Assembly (NCBI GenBank): GCA_020466095.1
Contig: CM035806.1
Location: forward strand, 10,009,224 to 10,073,223
From: Chlorops oryzae
Lineage: Eukaryota; Arthropoda; Insecta; Diptera; Chloropidae
Length of the DNA: 64,000 nt
Direction: 5' to 3'
The notes below the pieces were generated by a model that ran no database searches, was not told where the DNA came from, and worked only from the letters and a program-made list of their open reading frames with translations. Made by a program: the position numbers and the translations under genes. Shown here piece after piece: positions 45,857 to 57,397 of the stretch. How positions within the stretch are numbered: position 1 is the stretch's first letter; each line of letters begins with the position of its first letter.

Positions 45857-48017
45857 GGAAGAATCGGGTAGTTTTTTTAATACATCGATCAGGTTAATTA
45901 CTGATCGAAAGAGCTGTCTTATTATAGCCATTCTTCCGTTGAAACCGTGATAATTTACCTGACCAACGGTAACGATTTTTCCGGTATTGTACCGGACGAT
46001 TTTAACAATTTGTACCGGATTATGTACCGAATTTTACTACTGGCAAAATAGAAAAAAAAACTCAACCGATATTAGTAGAAATATCGTTTCAACTGATAAA
46101 TTTACATTCAAAAATCGAAATAGGAAATAATTTTTTTTTTTTTTAAACTTTGTATTTTTCTGGATCTTCCTTTGAGTGGGAACTAACAGAAAGTATTCGG
46201 ATCTTATTTCTAAAATTTTACGTAACTATTTAAACATTTAGAGAAATATAAACAGTTTTTAGTTCCGATGGGCCTCAATATAGGAAATAATGATTTTAAT
46301 AAAATGAAAAAATAATTTTTTTTTTTTTTTTTTTAAGAGAAGAATATTTGAAATTGCTAGGGTTTTTGAGATCCGAAATTGAGGACCTGATTTTTCACAT
46401 GCAATTCCGGTATTTGTACCGATTTTTGGTGAAAAAAAAGTTGGTCACGAAAGTCATAATGGTACAAATCTAAGAATACTCTTAAGCTTAAATAGTAGAG
46501 ATGCAACTGATACCCGGTTGATATCCGGTATCCGGCATATCCGGTCAAAAATAAACTATTCGTCGGATACTGGAAATTTATAATTATTCAAACAATTTGC
46601 ATTGGACCGAGCCAGGGTTGTGTGTTCGCACAGTCAAAATGGTTTTTTTTACGGAACGTACATTCATTATGTAGAATGGAATTTTGTGTGATGACATCAC
46701 TCTTAAGGGGCACAGATAAGAATTTTCGTCTAAAATTTATTTTTATTTTTTATTTATTTTTTTTTTTGTTGATACTTCTCCTCGCATTTAAAGTAATGAC
46801 GGCTTTTGGCCGGCTTTGAAAGAAGTAACGGAACGGAAAGCTCCCGATTTTTAAATTTTACTCTTAATAAAAACTCGCATCGAATATTCAAGAGGAATTT
46901 TTCGAAAACATATTCACATAGAAAATTGGTTAGAAGGGATTTTTGGAACATATCGGAAGGAAAAGCTGAACAAAAGTACTACGGCCTACGGGCTTACGGC
47001 GCCCATAATTGATGTGATGTGATTTCGATGCAATACTTAAAGCTTCAAGCATGGCGTTATTGAAATTTTTCCGACTTTACTCGACGCTTTATTTTCCCTT
47101 TTTCGCGTTTTCTTTTCTTTTCTTTTGTACGACTCTTCTTGTTTTCGTACATCTATCATTTGCATACGTGCGATGCCTTATCATGGAATCGACGTTAAAA
47201 ACAATGGGGGAAAAATATTGAATTTTTTCTGTTTCTGTTTCTTTTTCTTTTTTTTGTTTTTGTTTTGGTTTTGGTTTTTGCCTTTTTGATTGATGATGGC
47301 AATTTAGCGAGTCTGTTTCAACATGATAATTTGTCAATTGGAAACAGTTGAAAAACCTCTTGATTTATCTCTTTTCGTTAATTTCCTTTCGCGCAAATCT
47401 CTCTGTTTTTTTAACCTCTTAATTCAACTACGAAAATCATCCACGAACGTGTGTACACCTACTTGAGAGTAGTACCTACCGTGTGTGCACATGAATAATT
47501 TTTTTGATTTTGTTTTTTGTTTCCTTCGAATTATCGCATCTTCATAGACTTTAATGTCCCGGAGGCCGGCAGTTCGGCAGTTCGGCAGGTCTTATGCTGC
47601 AGTTGGTCTCTTAAGCATCGTTGCGATGTGGAGTTTATTGATTATCTGCTGTCGCAATGTGATAATGCATTCGAATGATAATCAATTTATTTTTAAATAT
47701 TCTTCATACAATGTTGTTTTAGTATTGAAATGAAATTTTTTCTTCTTGTATTTTTTTGTTGTTGAAATTTTTGGCGACATATTGGCGCTGCTTATCATAC
47801 ATGGGTCGGTCTGGTAGGGGGATGTTATGCTATGGTTATTTTCGTGGCGGCAATTTTTTAAAGGCTTTTTTTTTTTTTTTGAAGGAGAAAAAAGAAGTAT
47901 GTGGACTTATGAAAGTATAAAAATATTCCGCCTTATAATTGTATGATAAAAATCAAAAGAATCTGTGCTATTTTTTTTTTTTTTTTTTTTTGTTTCAACT
48001 AAATTTGGATATAACAT
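45857..48017. other. Stretch without recognised gene
   Basis: CCGGTA(T/C) words cluster at 45980-46020 and 46510-46545 (hAT-like end TAGAGATGCAACTGATACCC at about 46497), suggesting eroded transposons. T runs lie near 46318, 46757, 47866 and 47975. Confidence 0.4.
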
Positions 48018-48190
48018 ACAATTGTACTCTCTCGATGTGGACACTCCTCTTAAGCGGGGACCACTCTTAAGCGGAAACCTTTTGGCAACTCTCTAGTGTT
48101 CCTGCTTCTCAAATAGTTTCCTGTTAAGCGAACACCTCTGTTGAACGGATATATTTTTCAGTCGCGTAGGCGTCCGCTTAAGATAGATCG
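48018..48190. repeat. Eroded pogo-like repeat of the AAGCGGACA family
   Basis: TGTACTCTCTCGATGTGGAC, two CTCTTAAGCGG motifs and a terminal GTCCGCTTAAGA match the elements at 24522 and 53003. The outermost CAGT ends are not preserved. Confidence 0.45.
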
Positions 48191-48330
48191 ATAGACCCAG
48201 CTGCAAATTTTATGCTCTCAGGATTGTTCATTTGAACGTTCTTAAGCGAGGGGATATCATAGACTTTTCCTTACACTTTTACACATCGACTTTGTTTGGG
48301 CATGGCCGCTTTGGGTAGGCCTTCCCTATA

Positions 48331-48384
48331 TAAAGAGAGAGAGAGAAGAGAGAGGGAGAGAGAGAGGGGAGAGGGAGAGGAGAG

Positions 48385-48418
<34 letters not shown>

Positions 48419-48459
48419 GGAGAGAGAGGAGAGAGAGGAGAGAGGGAGAGAGAGGAGAG

Positions 48460-48493
<34 letters not shown>

Positions 48494-48923
48494 AGAGAGA
48501 GAGGAGAGAGAGAGAGAGAGAGGGAGAAGAGAGAGGAGAGAGAGAGAGAGAGGAGAGAGAGAGGGAGAGAGAGGGAGAGAGAGGAGAGAGAGAGGGAGAG
48601 AGAGAGGGAAGAGAGGAGAGGAGGAAGAGAGAGGGAGAGAGAGAGGGAGAGAGAGGGAGAGAGAGGGAGAGAGAGGGAGAGAGAGGAGAGGAGAGGGAGA
48701 GAGAGGGAGAGAGGGAGAGAGAGGGAGAGAGAGGGAGAGAGAGGGAGAGAGAGGGAGGAGAGGGAGAGAGAGGAGAGAGAGAGAGAGAGAGAGAGAAGAG
48801 AGAAAGAAGGAGAGAGAGAGAAGAAGAGAAAGAGAGAGAGAGAAGAGAAAGAGAGAGAGACAGAGAAAGAGAGAGAGACTGAGGGAGGAGGGAGAGAGAG
48901 AGAGAGAGCGAGAGAGAGAGTAT
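48331..48923 (+). repeat. Polypurine GA tract 2
   Basis: About 590 bp of GAGAGG/GAGAGAG variants, with a higher G content than tract 1. The 231-residue Arg/Glu/Gly frame across it is a repeat artefact. Confidence 0.95.
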
Positions 48924-50052
48924 TATATATTGCGCAGGAATCAGGGCCCGATCTACATTTTTGGTTGCAACATTTCTCGCCCTTACGATAAGTTATTATG
49001 ATCTATGTCAAATTACCGATCCTCAGAGTGCCGCTCTGGTTATTTCCCCGGATTTCCAACCCATAAGTCTGGACCTGACAGGAATTCCTGCGAATATCCA
49101 AACATAAGGAACCAGCTTCAATCGACTGCGTTGGATTTTGATTGGAACTGGTAATAAATTTTGCGCATTTGTTCAAACCAGGCTAGACCATTTTTATCGA
49201 TCGGTTTTTATTGAATGCAATCGGAGAAATCATTTCTGTTCTTAAGGTTCTCAATCCGTGTTCTCAGTTCTCAGCCTGCCGGTATAGTTGTATCAAACTT
49301 CTTCAAAGAGGTCCAGAATATCGGGCAGTTGGCCTTATGTGAGTAGTTGACTCTAGGCTCTATGTTTTTGTAACACTTTGTATATACTTTAAGTTACTTA
49401 ATGTTATGGTTTTTTTCTGGCCTTGGACATTTCACTGCACTCAAACGAGACTCAAGAACAAATCCTTGTCTATGGGTCTGAAATTTCTCTCCACAAATAA
49501 TTTATTGAACTGTTAATCACTATAGAAAAAAATAAATATGGCATCGACTCCGATGTACCCCGATTCTATAGTTTTTTGACTCTTTCAAGAATTCGATACT
49601 TCCCCATCGTCTAAGTATGTACGTCATTTATTAGTACCAAAAAAAAAAAAAAAATTCTAAATAATAAAATGAGACGATTTGAAATTTTGGAGCTGCGGGG
49701 TATTCCTGCAAGTCGAAGCTTTTGGGTGGAAAAAAAAAATGCAGACTCTGTTTATTTATTTGCTTTAAAGTCGTTCATGCAAACAACGAAACAATCGCCG
49801 CGGTAACATACCAGCAGCAGCATTCGCGTTAGTGCACATATTTACCCTTCCGACTTCTGTTTTTACTGTTTACTTATTTTCTACTTATTTCCTAACCTTT
49901 TATCTAGAGTTGTTAAGTACTTTTTTGTTGTTGTTTTTTTTTTTGTTCAGTTGCTGAGCCCCCTCTTGTTGACAGAATCGTCCCTCTGAGCGCTATAAAT
50001 ACAAGAAGGCAGTTGTTTACGATTATTCAATATTTATTGTTTTTCTTTTCTC

Positions 50053-50087
<35 letters not shown>

Positions 50088-50626
50088 GTTGGCTTTCCTT
50101 TCACTTTTTTCCTCTTACACGTGCATTCATATGTATGTACATTTGTTTGTATGTAGGTGCTACAGGTAATAAGAAAACGTGGGTGCATGAAAACAAAACA
50201 ATCCATTCGGGATGAGAGATGGCTTACCAACAAACGTACATACATAGTATGAATGTGAGGATGTCTGTATATTCACCCATGAACCATCAGTGGCACATAT
50301 TGATCTGCGGCCTTCTTGTTGGGCGCAACGTCAACGCTTATATGAAGAGCATCCGAACATTTAAAAAGAAATTAAATTTTAATTAGAGATCATAAATTTA
50401 AAAAGCATGCATTCGTGGCGACAGTCTTATGAGGTCATGACTGTTGATTATAAAAAAAAAAAAAAAAAAAAAAAAATAAATAAATAAAATTCGATCAAGA
50501 TTCGATCGATATTGGGTTTATTCAAGAGACTTGCCGTGAAGCATTAAAAAATATGAGAAAAATATACCGAAGATTTTGTTTTTTTTAACACGCGAAGAAT
50601 GAAGAAAATTTTTCACATGACCAGGG
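48924..50626. other. Stretch without recognised gene
   Basis: A run at 49639-49653, (CT)n at about 50050-50087, A run at 50453-50476. No coding or RNA signature. Confidence 0.45.
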
Positions 50627-50802
50627 GCGGACTGGGAGTCAAAGGGACCACCGGATGTTTGTAAAATGGGGCCCCGTTACCTAAGAAAAAAATAATAATA
50701 AAAAATAAAAAAATCCTTATTCCATGAGTATTGATCCCAGATACAGCGCACTGGGGGTCCACCGGGCATTTGCATTTGTAGGCCCAGCATAATTTCACTT
50801 AA

Positions 50803-51535
50803 GGGGGTCTTCTCATTGAGCAACTTTTTTTTTCGACTTTTTTTTTTTTGCATTTATTTATAGCTTGGGTAGTTGTGAATATGCCCCTAAAAGGATTTTT
50901 TGAAATTCGAAAGAGGATATATCCTTCTTTGTCGAGCAAGATCTGCGCTAAAACGAGTAATTTTTGCGTTGCTTCAAACTTTAAACGCGTTTATCTCGAA
51001 ACCACGTTTTTCGAACTGGCGGCCATGATATCTCCAGTTCAACTGAACCGATTTTCATGAAACAAAGTGAAATCGACGCAGAATTGTCACCATTCTCGGG
51101 TGAACCTCGACCATAATTTTAAAAAATTTTTTACTATTTTGTTTTTTTACACTAAACTACAAAAAAAAAGCCCGAAATTGAAATTTTTTTTTCAATGGCC
51201 GCCATTTTGTCAAAAAAAATCACAAAATTAAGCTTGAGGTTCACCCGAGAATTACATCTATACTGATTATAACCCCGTTTTTTTTTCCATTTCGGACGCT
51301 CCGGAGACCCGGAATCGTGGCCGCCGTGACGACACCTTTTTTTTTTTCACCACCAACTTTGAAGTCTCATTACTTTTTGAACAGCCCACGTATCGAGGCA
51401 AAAAAATGTTTTTTATTTACTTTGAACCTTTTGTAATACAATAAATAAAAAAAGTTTTCAATTATTCTTTGCGTTTTCAAATAAGAATTTTTTTAAAAAG
51501 GGTCCAAAAAACGGGTTTTCAATGAGAAGACCCCC
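50803..51535. mobile_element. piggyBac-like TTAA element with 17-bp TIR
   Basis: TTAA-GGGGGTCTTCTCATTGA at 50799-50819 and TCAATGAGAAGACCCCC-TTAA at 51519-51539, a perfect TIR. The interior matches the interior of 436-1395 in inverted orientation (GGTGACAATTCTGCG, GTGGTTTCGAGAT). It lies beside a hAT-like end, CAGGGGCGGACTGGGA, at about 50624. Confidence 0.8.
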
Positions 51536-51716
51536 TTAAGGGCACTGGGAGAATTTCAGTTGAATTTTCATAATTTCGATCATCATTAAGCAAAAGTTAT
51601 CTCGAATTATTGGAAGGCAGGAAGTTAAAGCGCATAATTTGCATAGAACTGTTCGAACTGTAGAAGTTTGGTTGCAGATAAGGTGCAATGAAAAGGCAAA
51701 ATGTTCCATTATTTTT

Positions 51717-52090
51717 TATATCCGACACAGTCTGTTTCGAGGGTAGATACTTATATTGCGTTTGTGGGGTTGTGTGTAACACCCAGAACCAGTCGAAGAT
51801 AGACCATACAAAATATGTATCTATAGAAATGATTAGCGTCACCAGGAGATTCGATTTAGCCATGTCCGTCTGTCTGTCTGTTTGTATACAGTTATCTTAT
51901 CGAAAGTGTTGAGCTATCTCAACGACACTTGGTATGCTTATTCACGGGGTCATGATTAAGAACAAATTCGAGAATGGACCCGAATGGACTATTTTAAAGG
52001 TTACCTCCAGTGCTAGGGTCTGTCACAAAAATCCCAAAGCTATCCGAAAATCTGAGTTTTTCGCAATAATTCAATGAAATTTTGAATTTA
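51717..52090 (-). mobile_element. INE-1/Helentron-like repeat, copy E (truncated)
   Basis: The reverse orientation shows TATCCGACACAG...TTTCGAGGG (eroded 3' hairpin), ACACCCAGAACCAGTCGA, a (TCTG)n core at about 51867-51890, and CCTCCAGTGCTAGGGTCTGT. It breaks off near 52090. Confidence 0.65.
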
Positions 52091-52645
52091 AACTTATATT
52101 GAAACTCCGATTAAATACTTATGGTATTTGAGGCATTCAAGCGAGAGAATCCTGTCTCATAAAAAAATACCTTAATCCGTGAAACTAATTTCGTATTTTA
52201 GATATAAAAATTTTTCATTATTAATTATTATTTTTTTTTTTTTCATTTTTCATGCTCTTAAAAGTCAGAAGAATGATAGACGAGAACGGTTGACACCTTT
52301 GCCAAATAAAAATTGTTGATATTTAAGCACGCAAACTGGTGGTCGGTATTACAAAATTCTTATAAATTGCTATCGACAGCAGTCGATTATGCTGCTGTCG
52401 ACTGGCCAATCAACAATTGAACTAATTTATATTTTGACATTTTAATCATTTAAGAGAGGAAAAAAAAAAACAACAAAAAATATCGCGCTGTCAGTTCATG
52501 TTTTCTTTCGAAATCTACCTAAAGTGGCAAAACGAATCACACAGCATTTTTGAGATTTTTTTTTTTGATTGTTTTTTCATATAAGTTTTCATAATTCCGC
52601 TTTAAAACCAAAGAAGAAAAAAAATATAATAAAAAGAAATGGAAA

Positions 52646-53203
52646 CAAGTAAGGGTATTATAGTCTGTCAATACAAACAATACCCGACACAGATAACGGA
52701 TTTGCTAAATATGTATTGAAATTTTTTACAAACAGGCCCCAAGACTTCGATTATTGAGACAAAGTTTTCTGGAGGACTTTTGCAATTTTTATGATTTTCA
52801 TAAAAAAAATCCTAGTACTGGAGGTACCCCTAAAAATGGTCCGATCGGGTCCATGTTCGAACTTGCTATGACCCCTCGAACAATAATATCAAGTTCCGCC
52901 AAGATAGCTCAACTCCTTCGATAAGAAAACTGTATAACAGACAGACAGAATTACGGACATGACTAAATCGTATCTCCAGGGGACGCTGACCACTTTTATA
53001 TACAGTGTACACTCTCCTTGCTGACACTTCTCTTAAGTGGACACCTCTGTTAAGCGGAAGTAGTTTTTGTAGGTGTCCGCTTAAGGGAGTGTGAACTGTA
53101 TATCTGTGTGTATATATTTTATATGGTCTCGACTGGTTCTGGTTGTTGCACACAACCGCACCAACGCAATATTCCCCTCGACACGCAGTGTGTCGGGTAT
53201 AAA
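52646..53203 (+). mobile_element. INE-1/Helentron-like repeat, copy D
   Basis: It starts CAAGTAAGGGTATTATAGTC and ends CGACACGCAGTGTGTCGGGT. The body is internally deleted, and a pogo-like MITE (53003-53098) is inserted near the 3' end. Confidence 0.7.
53003..53098. mobile_element. Pogo-like MITE nested in INE-1-like repeat
   Basis: A 96-bp element starting CAGTGTACACTCTCC and ending GGGAGTGTGAACTG, flanked by TA (53001-53002 and 53099-53100). CTTAAGTGGACACC and GTGTCCGCTTAAGG are subterminal. It interrupts the 3' part of the INE-1-like copy, so it inserted later. Confidence 0.75.
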
Positions 53204-53790
53204 CAGCGACACGGCGATTTGGAAATATCGACAGTAATTAATATGTCAATGGGTATAAAATGCATTGAAATAATCGTACTCAGTGACTTCAAAAATGAAA
53301 AATTCGTTCTGCACTCAAAATAAAAACTACGTAAATACTTACATATCGCACACTAACCACTAAACCGGCACAACTCAAATTTTTTTTGATCACTTTTTTC
53401 ATGTTTGCCAACATTTTACTGCAGTAAAAAGAACACTTGGAAATTTCATATTGATATTTATTGATTCTCCAGTTAATTAAGGATAATATAAATTTGGAAA
53501 GGAAAATTGTTTGTACAGGCCTCGAGAGTTATTGGCTGTTTGCGCGAGAAATTCAAAATTTTGAGTTGTGAGGGCTGCTCTTAACTCTATGGAGAATATT
53601 TTTAGCGAGTTTCTGATCGGTCTCAGGATCCAGAAGTGTTCCATTGGACCTGAAGGAGAAACGTAAGAAATTTGGTGGCAATCGGATAACGGGAACCCGT
53701 GGCAGATTTCAATTGAAGTTTGGGAAATTGGCCAAAATAGGGAAGGAAACCGGCCCATAACTCCTCAGAAGTCACCGCTACGGATATATA
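53204..53790. other. Stretch without recognised gene
   Basis: The minus-strand frame at 53477-53758 has no recognisable motif. Sequence from about 53520 to 53780 is less AT-rich than its surroundings and could be an eroded repeat. Confidence 0.4.
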
Positions 53791-54190
53791 ATGTATGGCC
53801 AACACCCATTATTTTTTCACTCCGAACATTTTTTTCTGAACAAACCTACCCCATATCTCCTCTCCTTAAGGCGGCTCCCATACAAAAATTTATCTTTGTA
53901 TACATTTTCGCCCCACTGTTCTCACTAGCCCAGGGTGCCCCTAGAGTATTCAAATGTATGACCGACTCCCATTAATTTTGGCTCCCTAACATTTTTCCCG
54001 AACATAGCTACCTTCTATCTCCCCTCCTAAGGGGGTCACCCATACAAAATTACCTTAATTTTATTAAAATTTCATAAAAAAATGTCCGTCACTACAGTCA
54101 AACCCGTCGTAGGGGATGATATGTATGACCGACCCCCAATATTTTTTTACCCCAAAGATTTTCTTCAAACATACCTACGCTCCATCTTTC
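53791..54190. repeat. Three diverged tandem units of about 164 bp
   Basis: ATGTATG(G/A)CC(A/G)AC..CCA recurs at about 53791, 53954 and 54119. Each is followed by AACATTTTT or a similar block, AC(C/T)TACC..CC, and ATCT(C/T)(C/T)-rich sequence; the first two also share CTAAGG/CTTAAGG and CCCATACAAAA. The units are strongly diverged. Confidence 0.6.
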
Positions 54191-54689
54191 GGTGTGAAGC
54201 TTAAAGATTAATGATGAAAATTGTACTGGATTGACGTTTCCGAAACAGCTGAACTCAAGTCAATCCGGTTGTCAAATGTCAAAGTTATGCAATGCTTACA
54301 TATTGACATAAGAAATGGCGTACCCTTTTTTTATTTTAATTTTGAGTCGGTGTGCTCTCATCCACTTGGATAAACATAAAAAATTGTTGCTTGATTCCTT
54401 GGCCACTTTCGAGTGAAAGAAAAGACTGGATAAAACATGTAAATATAGGTTAAAAATCATTGAACTTCGTTCAGCAAAACATACATTTCTGGTTTTGATT
54501 TAAAATTATGGAGGGATTTCCACATGGCATCGCAGAGCTCAGGATAAACACGATGTTAAAAACACGGTATGTCTGCTGATTCGGCCTTAAGTTGAATTAT
54601 TTTTATCTCTTTAAAAAAAAAATGATTTGTCGAGGTCATCACAAAAGGCATTTTGTGTGTAAGATGAAGTCAAATATGCCGAGTTAAGT

Positions 54690-55109
54690 CCCTGCAGAAA
54701 TATGGACTGACCTAATTGTAGCCTTCGGTCAGTCCCTCATGTTACCACTACTAGTACCTTCATAATTCCATTTCTAATGTATTCAACTGACCTTTTTAAC
54801 ATGGGCCTGTCCTTGGGGAGGGACTAGTCCGCAAAACGGCTGGTCATAGGTCAGTTTTTTTTGGGTCAATTGTCGTAATTTTGTCTGGTTTTAGGATAGT
54901 GAAATAAGGAAAATAAACAACAAATTTCTTATTTGATATTCTAAGTTAATGAAAGTGTCATTTACAGACTACCCTTAAACCAACCCGTTTATTACCGACC
55001 GCCGGCTAGCCGAATTCGATGGAGCGGACTGCCATAATATAAACGGTAGGGTTTGGACCAGTCAAAGGCCAGTCTGTCTTAGGAAATCGACCGGCTGATT
55101 ACTGCAGGG
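54690..55109. mobile_element. CCC-clan MITE (TSD GT)
   Basis: The ends CCCTGCAG and CTGCAGGG are flanked by GT on both sides (54688-54689 and 55110-55111), 420 bp. The interior has GGTCAGTC/GGCCAGTC words in both orientations. Confidence 0.65.
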
Positions 55110-55601
55110 GTACTTCCTCAATCTTGGGAACCAGAAATAGTCACTTAGGGCTTATTCTGGAGAAATGTATGCGGAAAAGGGAATGTTTTTTTTAACTGCT
55201 ATAATAAAATAATTTTTTTTATCAATGAAGCCCCTCAATGATGGACGTGAATAGGGTTTTGATTTTATAGAAAATATTAAGTATTTAAAAAAAGATTTTC
55301 AACTGGTTCCGTGTTCATATTCCAAGTCAAAAAAATCACAACTACTTACAAAGGCCGTTTCAACTCAGCGTTATGGATAAAGATACGAAAAATCGAAAAA
55401 AAAAGTTTTTTACAAAGTTTTTGTGAAGCTTTTTAGCATTGATTTCTTTAGAACTTTCCAACAAGCCAGGTTTTCTTTTTAAATTGTTTACGGAATTTCC
55501 CACACAAACTGAATCAGTTGCGGTTGCCTTTCAAGCGTCATCTTCTCCATTCTGAAGTACTCTTCAGAAAAAGCAAGCTTCATATAGACTTTTTCCTAAT
55601 A

Positions 55602-56541
55602 CAGTACACTCGGGATAACGTCAACCCCCTATTCCGTCAACACCCCAAAACGTCAACACTTTTTTTATTTACATTGACTATTCTAAAACGTCAACAAAAC
55701 CTAAATGCTCCAAAAGGTAAACTCTGCTTAATAGAAAATTTTAGCTGGAATTACGTATACAGGGTGTCCCGTTGACATATGGGGTACCAAATTAAAGGTA
55801 ATCGATCCAGCATTTTAAATAAAATAAAAAATTTGGGTGTTAATTGGACACTTTTCATACCAAAATGGCTTCCAAAGTAAAAAAAAAAATTGAACTTTTT
55901 TTCAGAATTTTTCACTTTGACCGTTTATTTTTCCCTCAATGGGTCAAATTTTTACCATTAATTTAATTTTGCCTAAAAGCACATACAATCTGGCTTTCAA
56001 ACTACGTTAAAAATTTTTTTCCTACAATTAACCATTGGTGTGGGAAAATTGTTTTTCTGGACTTAGTGTCAAAAAACTTTAAAGCCACATAACTCAGGGG
56101 TGCACCCTCACATACGATTTTTTGTTCATCTTGGACCCCCCCTACCACCCGTTTTAAGGAATGTATTTCCCAACGGGACACCCTATAGAATACAAATTCT
56201 CAGAATTCCGGGAATCTCCCTTTGTGCGTACAATGTGGTTTTTGCTCTCTTTGTTCAGTTGTGTTTTCGAACTTGTTGACGTTGCGCGTATAAAATGATC
56301 TCTAAAAAACCAAAAGTGGCATGATCTCATACTTATAAAATATTTTTTCAATTTTTCCAAATACATAAAAATTTGTTTGAATCAGATTATTGGATGGTTT
56401 TAGTTTGGATACTAAAATAACATTTAAAACTATAATTCCAACTTTACTTTGGTCTAAAATGAGGACAATCATAAACGTCAACAAGCTGGTAAACGTCAAC
56501 ACTCGCAGTTTAAATTAGTTGACGTTATCCCGAGTGTACTG
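55602..56541. mobile_element. Pogo-like element with iterated CGTCAAC
   Basis: A 24-bp perfect TIR starts CAGTACACTCGGGATAACGT (55602-55625, complement at 56518-56541) and is flanked by TA. CGTCAAC or its complement occurs about eight times near the two ends. The interior is occupied by the nested element at 55757-56187. No transposase was found. Confidence 0.85.
55757..56187. mobile_element. AGGGTGTCCCGTTG element nested in pogo-like element
   Basis: TATACAGGGTGTCCCGTTG at the left and CAACGGGACACCCTATA at the right are inverted, with TA-rich flanks, about 430 bp. The interior is AT-rich with no coding frame. Confidence 0.65.
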
Positions 56542-57384
56542 TATATATAAAAAAAAAAAAATACAAAAATAATAAATAAAAAAAATCCCGCTGTGGGTTT
56601 TCACATTTCAAGCGTGTTACACAATCCAAATTTTTATTATCTAAATTCAAACTAAATACATCTTTTGACGAGAGACAATAAAAAAAATATTATTAAAAAA
56701 AAAAATAAATAAATAAAGCTAATATCTGTAATTTATTACGAAATAATGCATCGATGAGTTAATAATTTATGCGTGCATTGCAGAAACCTCATGAGCACAA
56801 CGTTTCCTCGATTAAATTTAAGACTTTTCGATGGACATTTCGCATTCAAAATGTCGATTCGATTATGCATCGCAATTAATATTACATCAACATAAACGCA
56901 TCAATTGAAGAAGGAGAATTTCCTTTGCGTTCACGTCTCTATCTCGATTCAGTTATCGACTTAATTAAAAAAAAAAAAAAAAAAAAAAAATACTAATAAT
57001 AATAATAATAATAAAGAAAAAACGAAAATAATAAATAAGCAAGTAAAATAAATAAAATAAATTGAAAAGCTCAAATTGGAAATCCTCGTTACCGCAACGA
57101 TAGAAAAAAAATCTAGTTTTTAAGACTGAAATGGCTATAAAATTCATACGCACGGCGCGCCGTGATGAGCCGTTATTTGAGCACCCGAAAAATCGTTGAA
57201 AAGACCGTTCAAATGTTGTGTCTCTAAGATGGAAGAAAAAAAAAAAAAAAATACGAAACAAAAAAAATCTTTTTAGAGTCACAATTATGGCTAAACATTG
57301 ATCTAAGCTCAACGAAGTAACAACCATCATTATCAAAGCTCATGCAAATGGTGGAACATGGCACGAAGACAAGACGTGCGAACT
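56542..57384. other. AT-rich stretch, no recognised gene
   Basis: An A run at 56966-56990 and (AAT)n at 56993-57015. Short Phe-rich minus-strand frames are artefacts of the homopolymers. Confidence 0.5.
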
Positions 57385-57397
57385 GTATATATATAAA
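57385..57397 (+). promoter_or_regulatory. TATA-like box upstream of leader-like sequence
   Basis: TATATATATAAAA is followed by a less AT-rich stretch with ACCGTAGAGCCACCGAAAG and ACACCAACAGTCCAAC, the kind of sequence seen in fly untranslated leaders, continuing to about 57890. No initiator or transcript is provable. Confidence 0.2.

Noticed and set aside
48296..48991. 231-residue Arg/Glu/Gly frame
   Set aside because: Product of polypurine tract 2. No non-repetitive domain is present.
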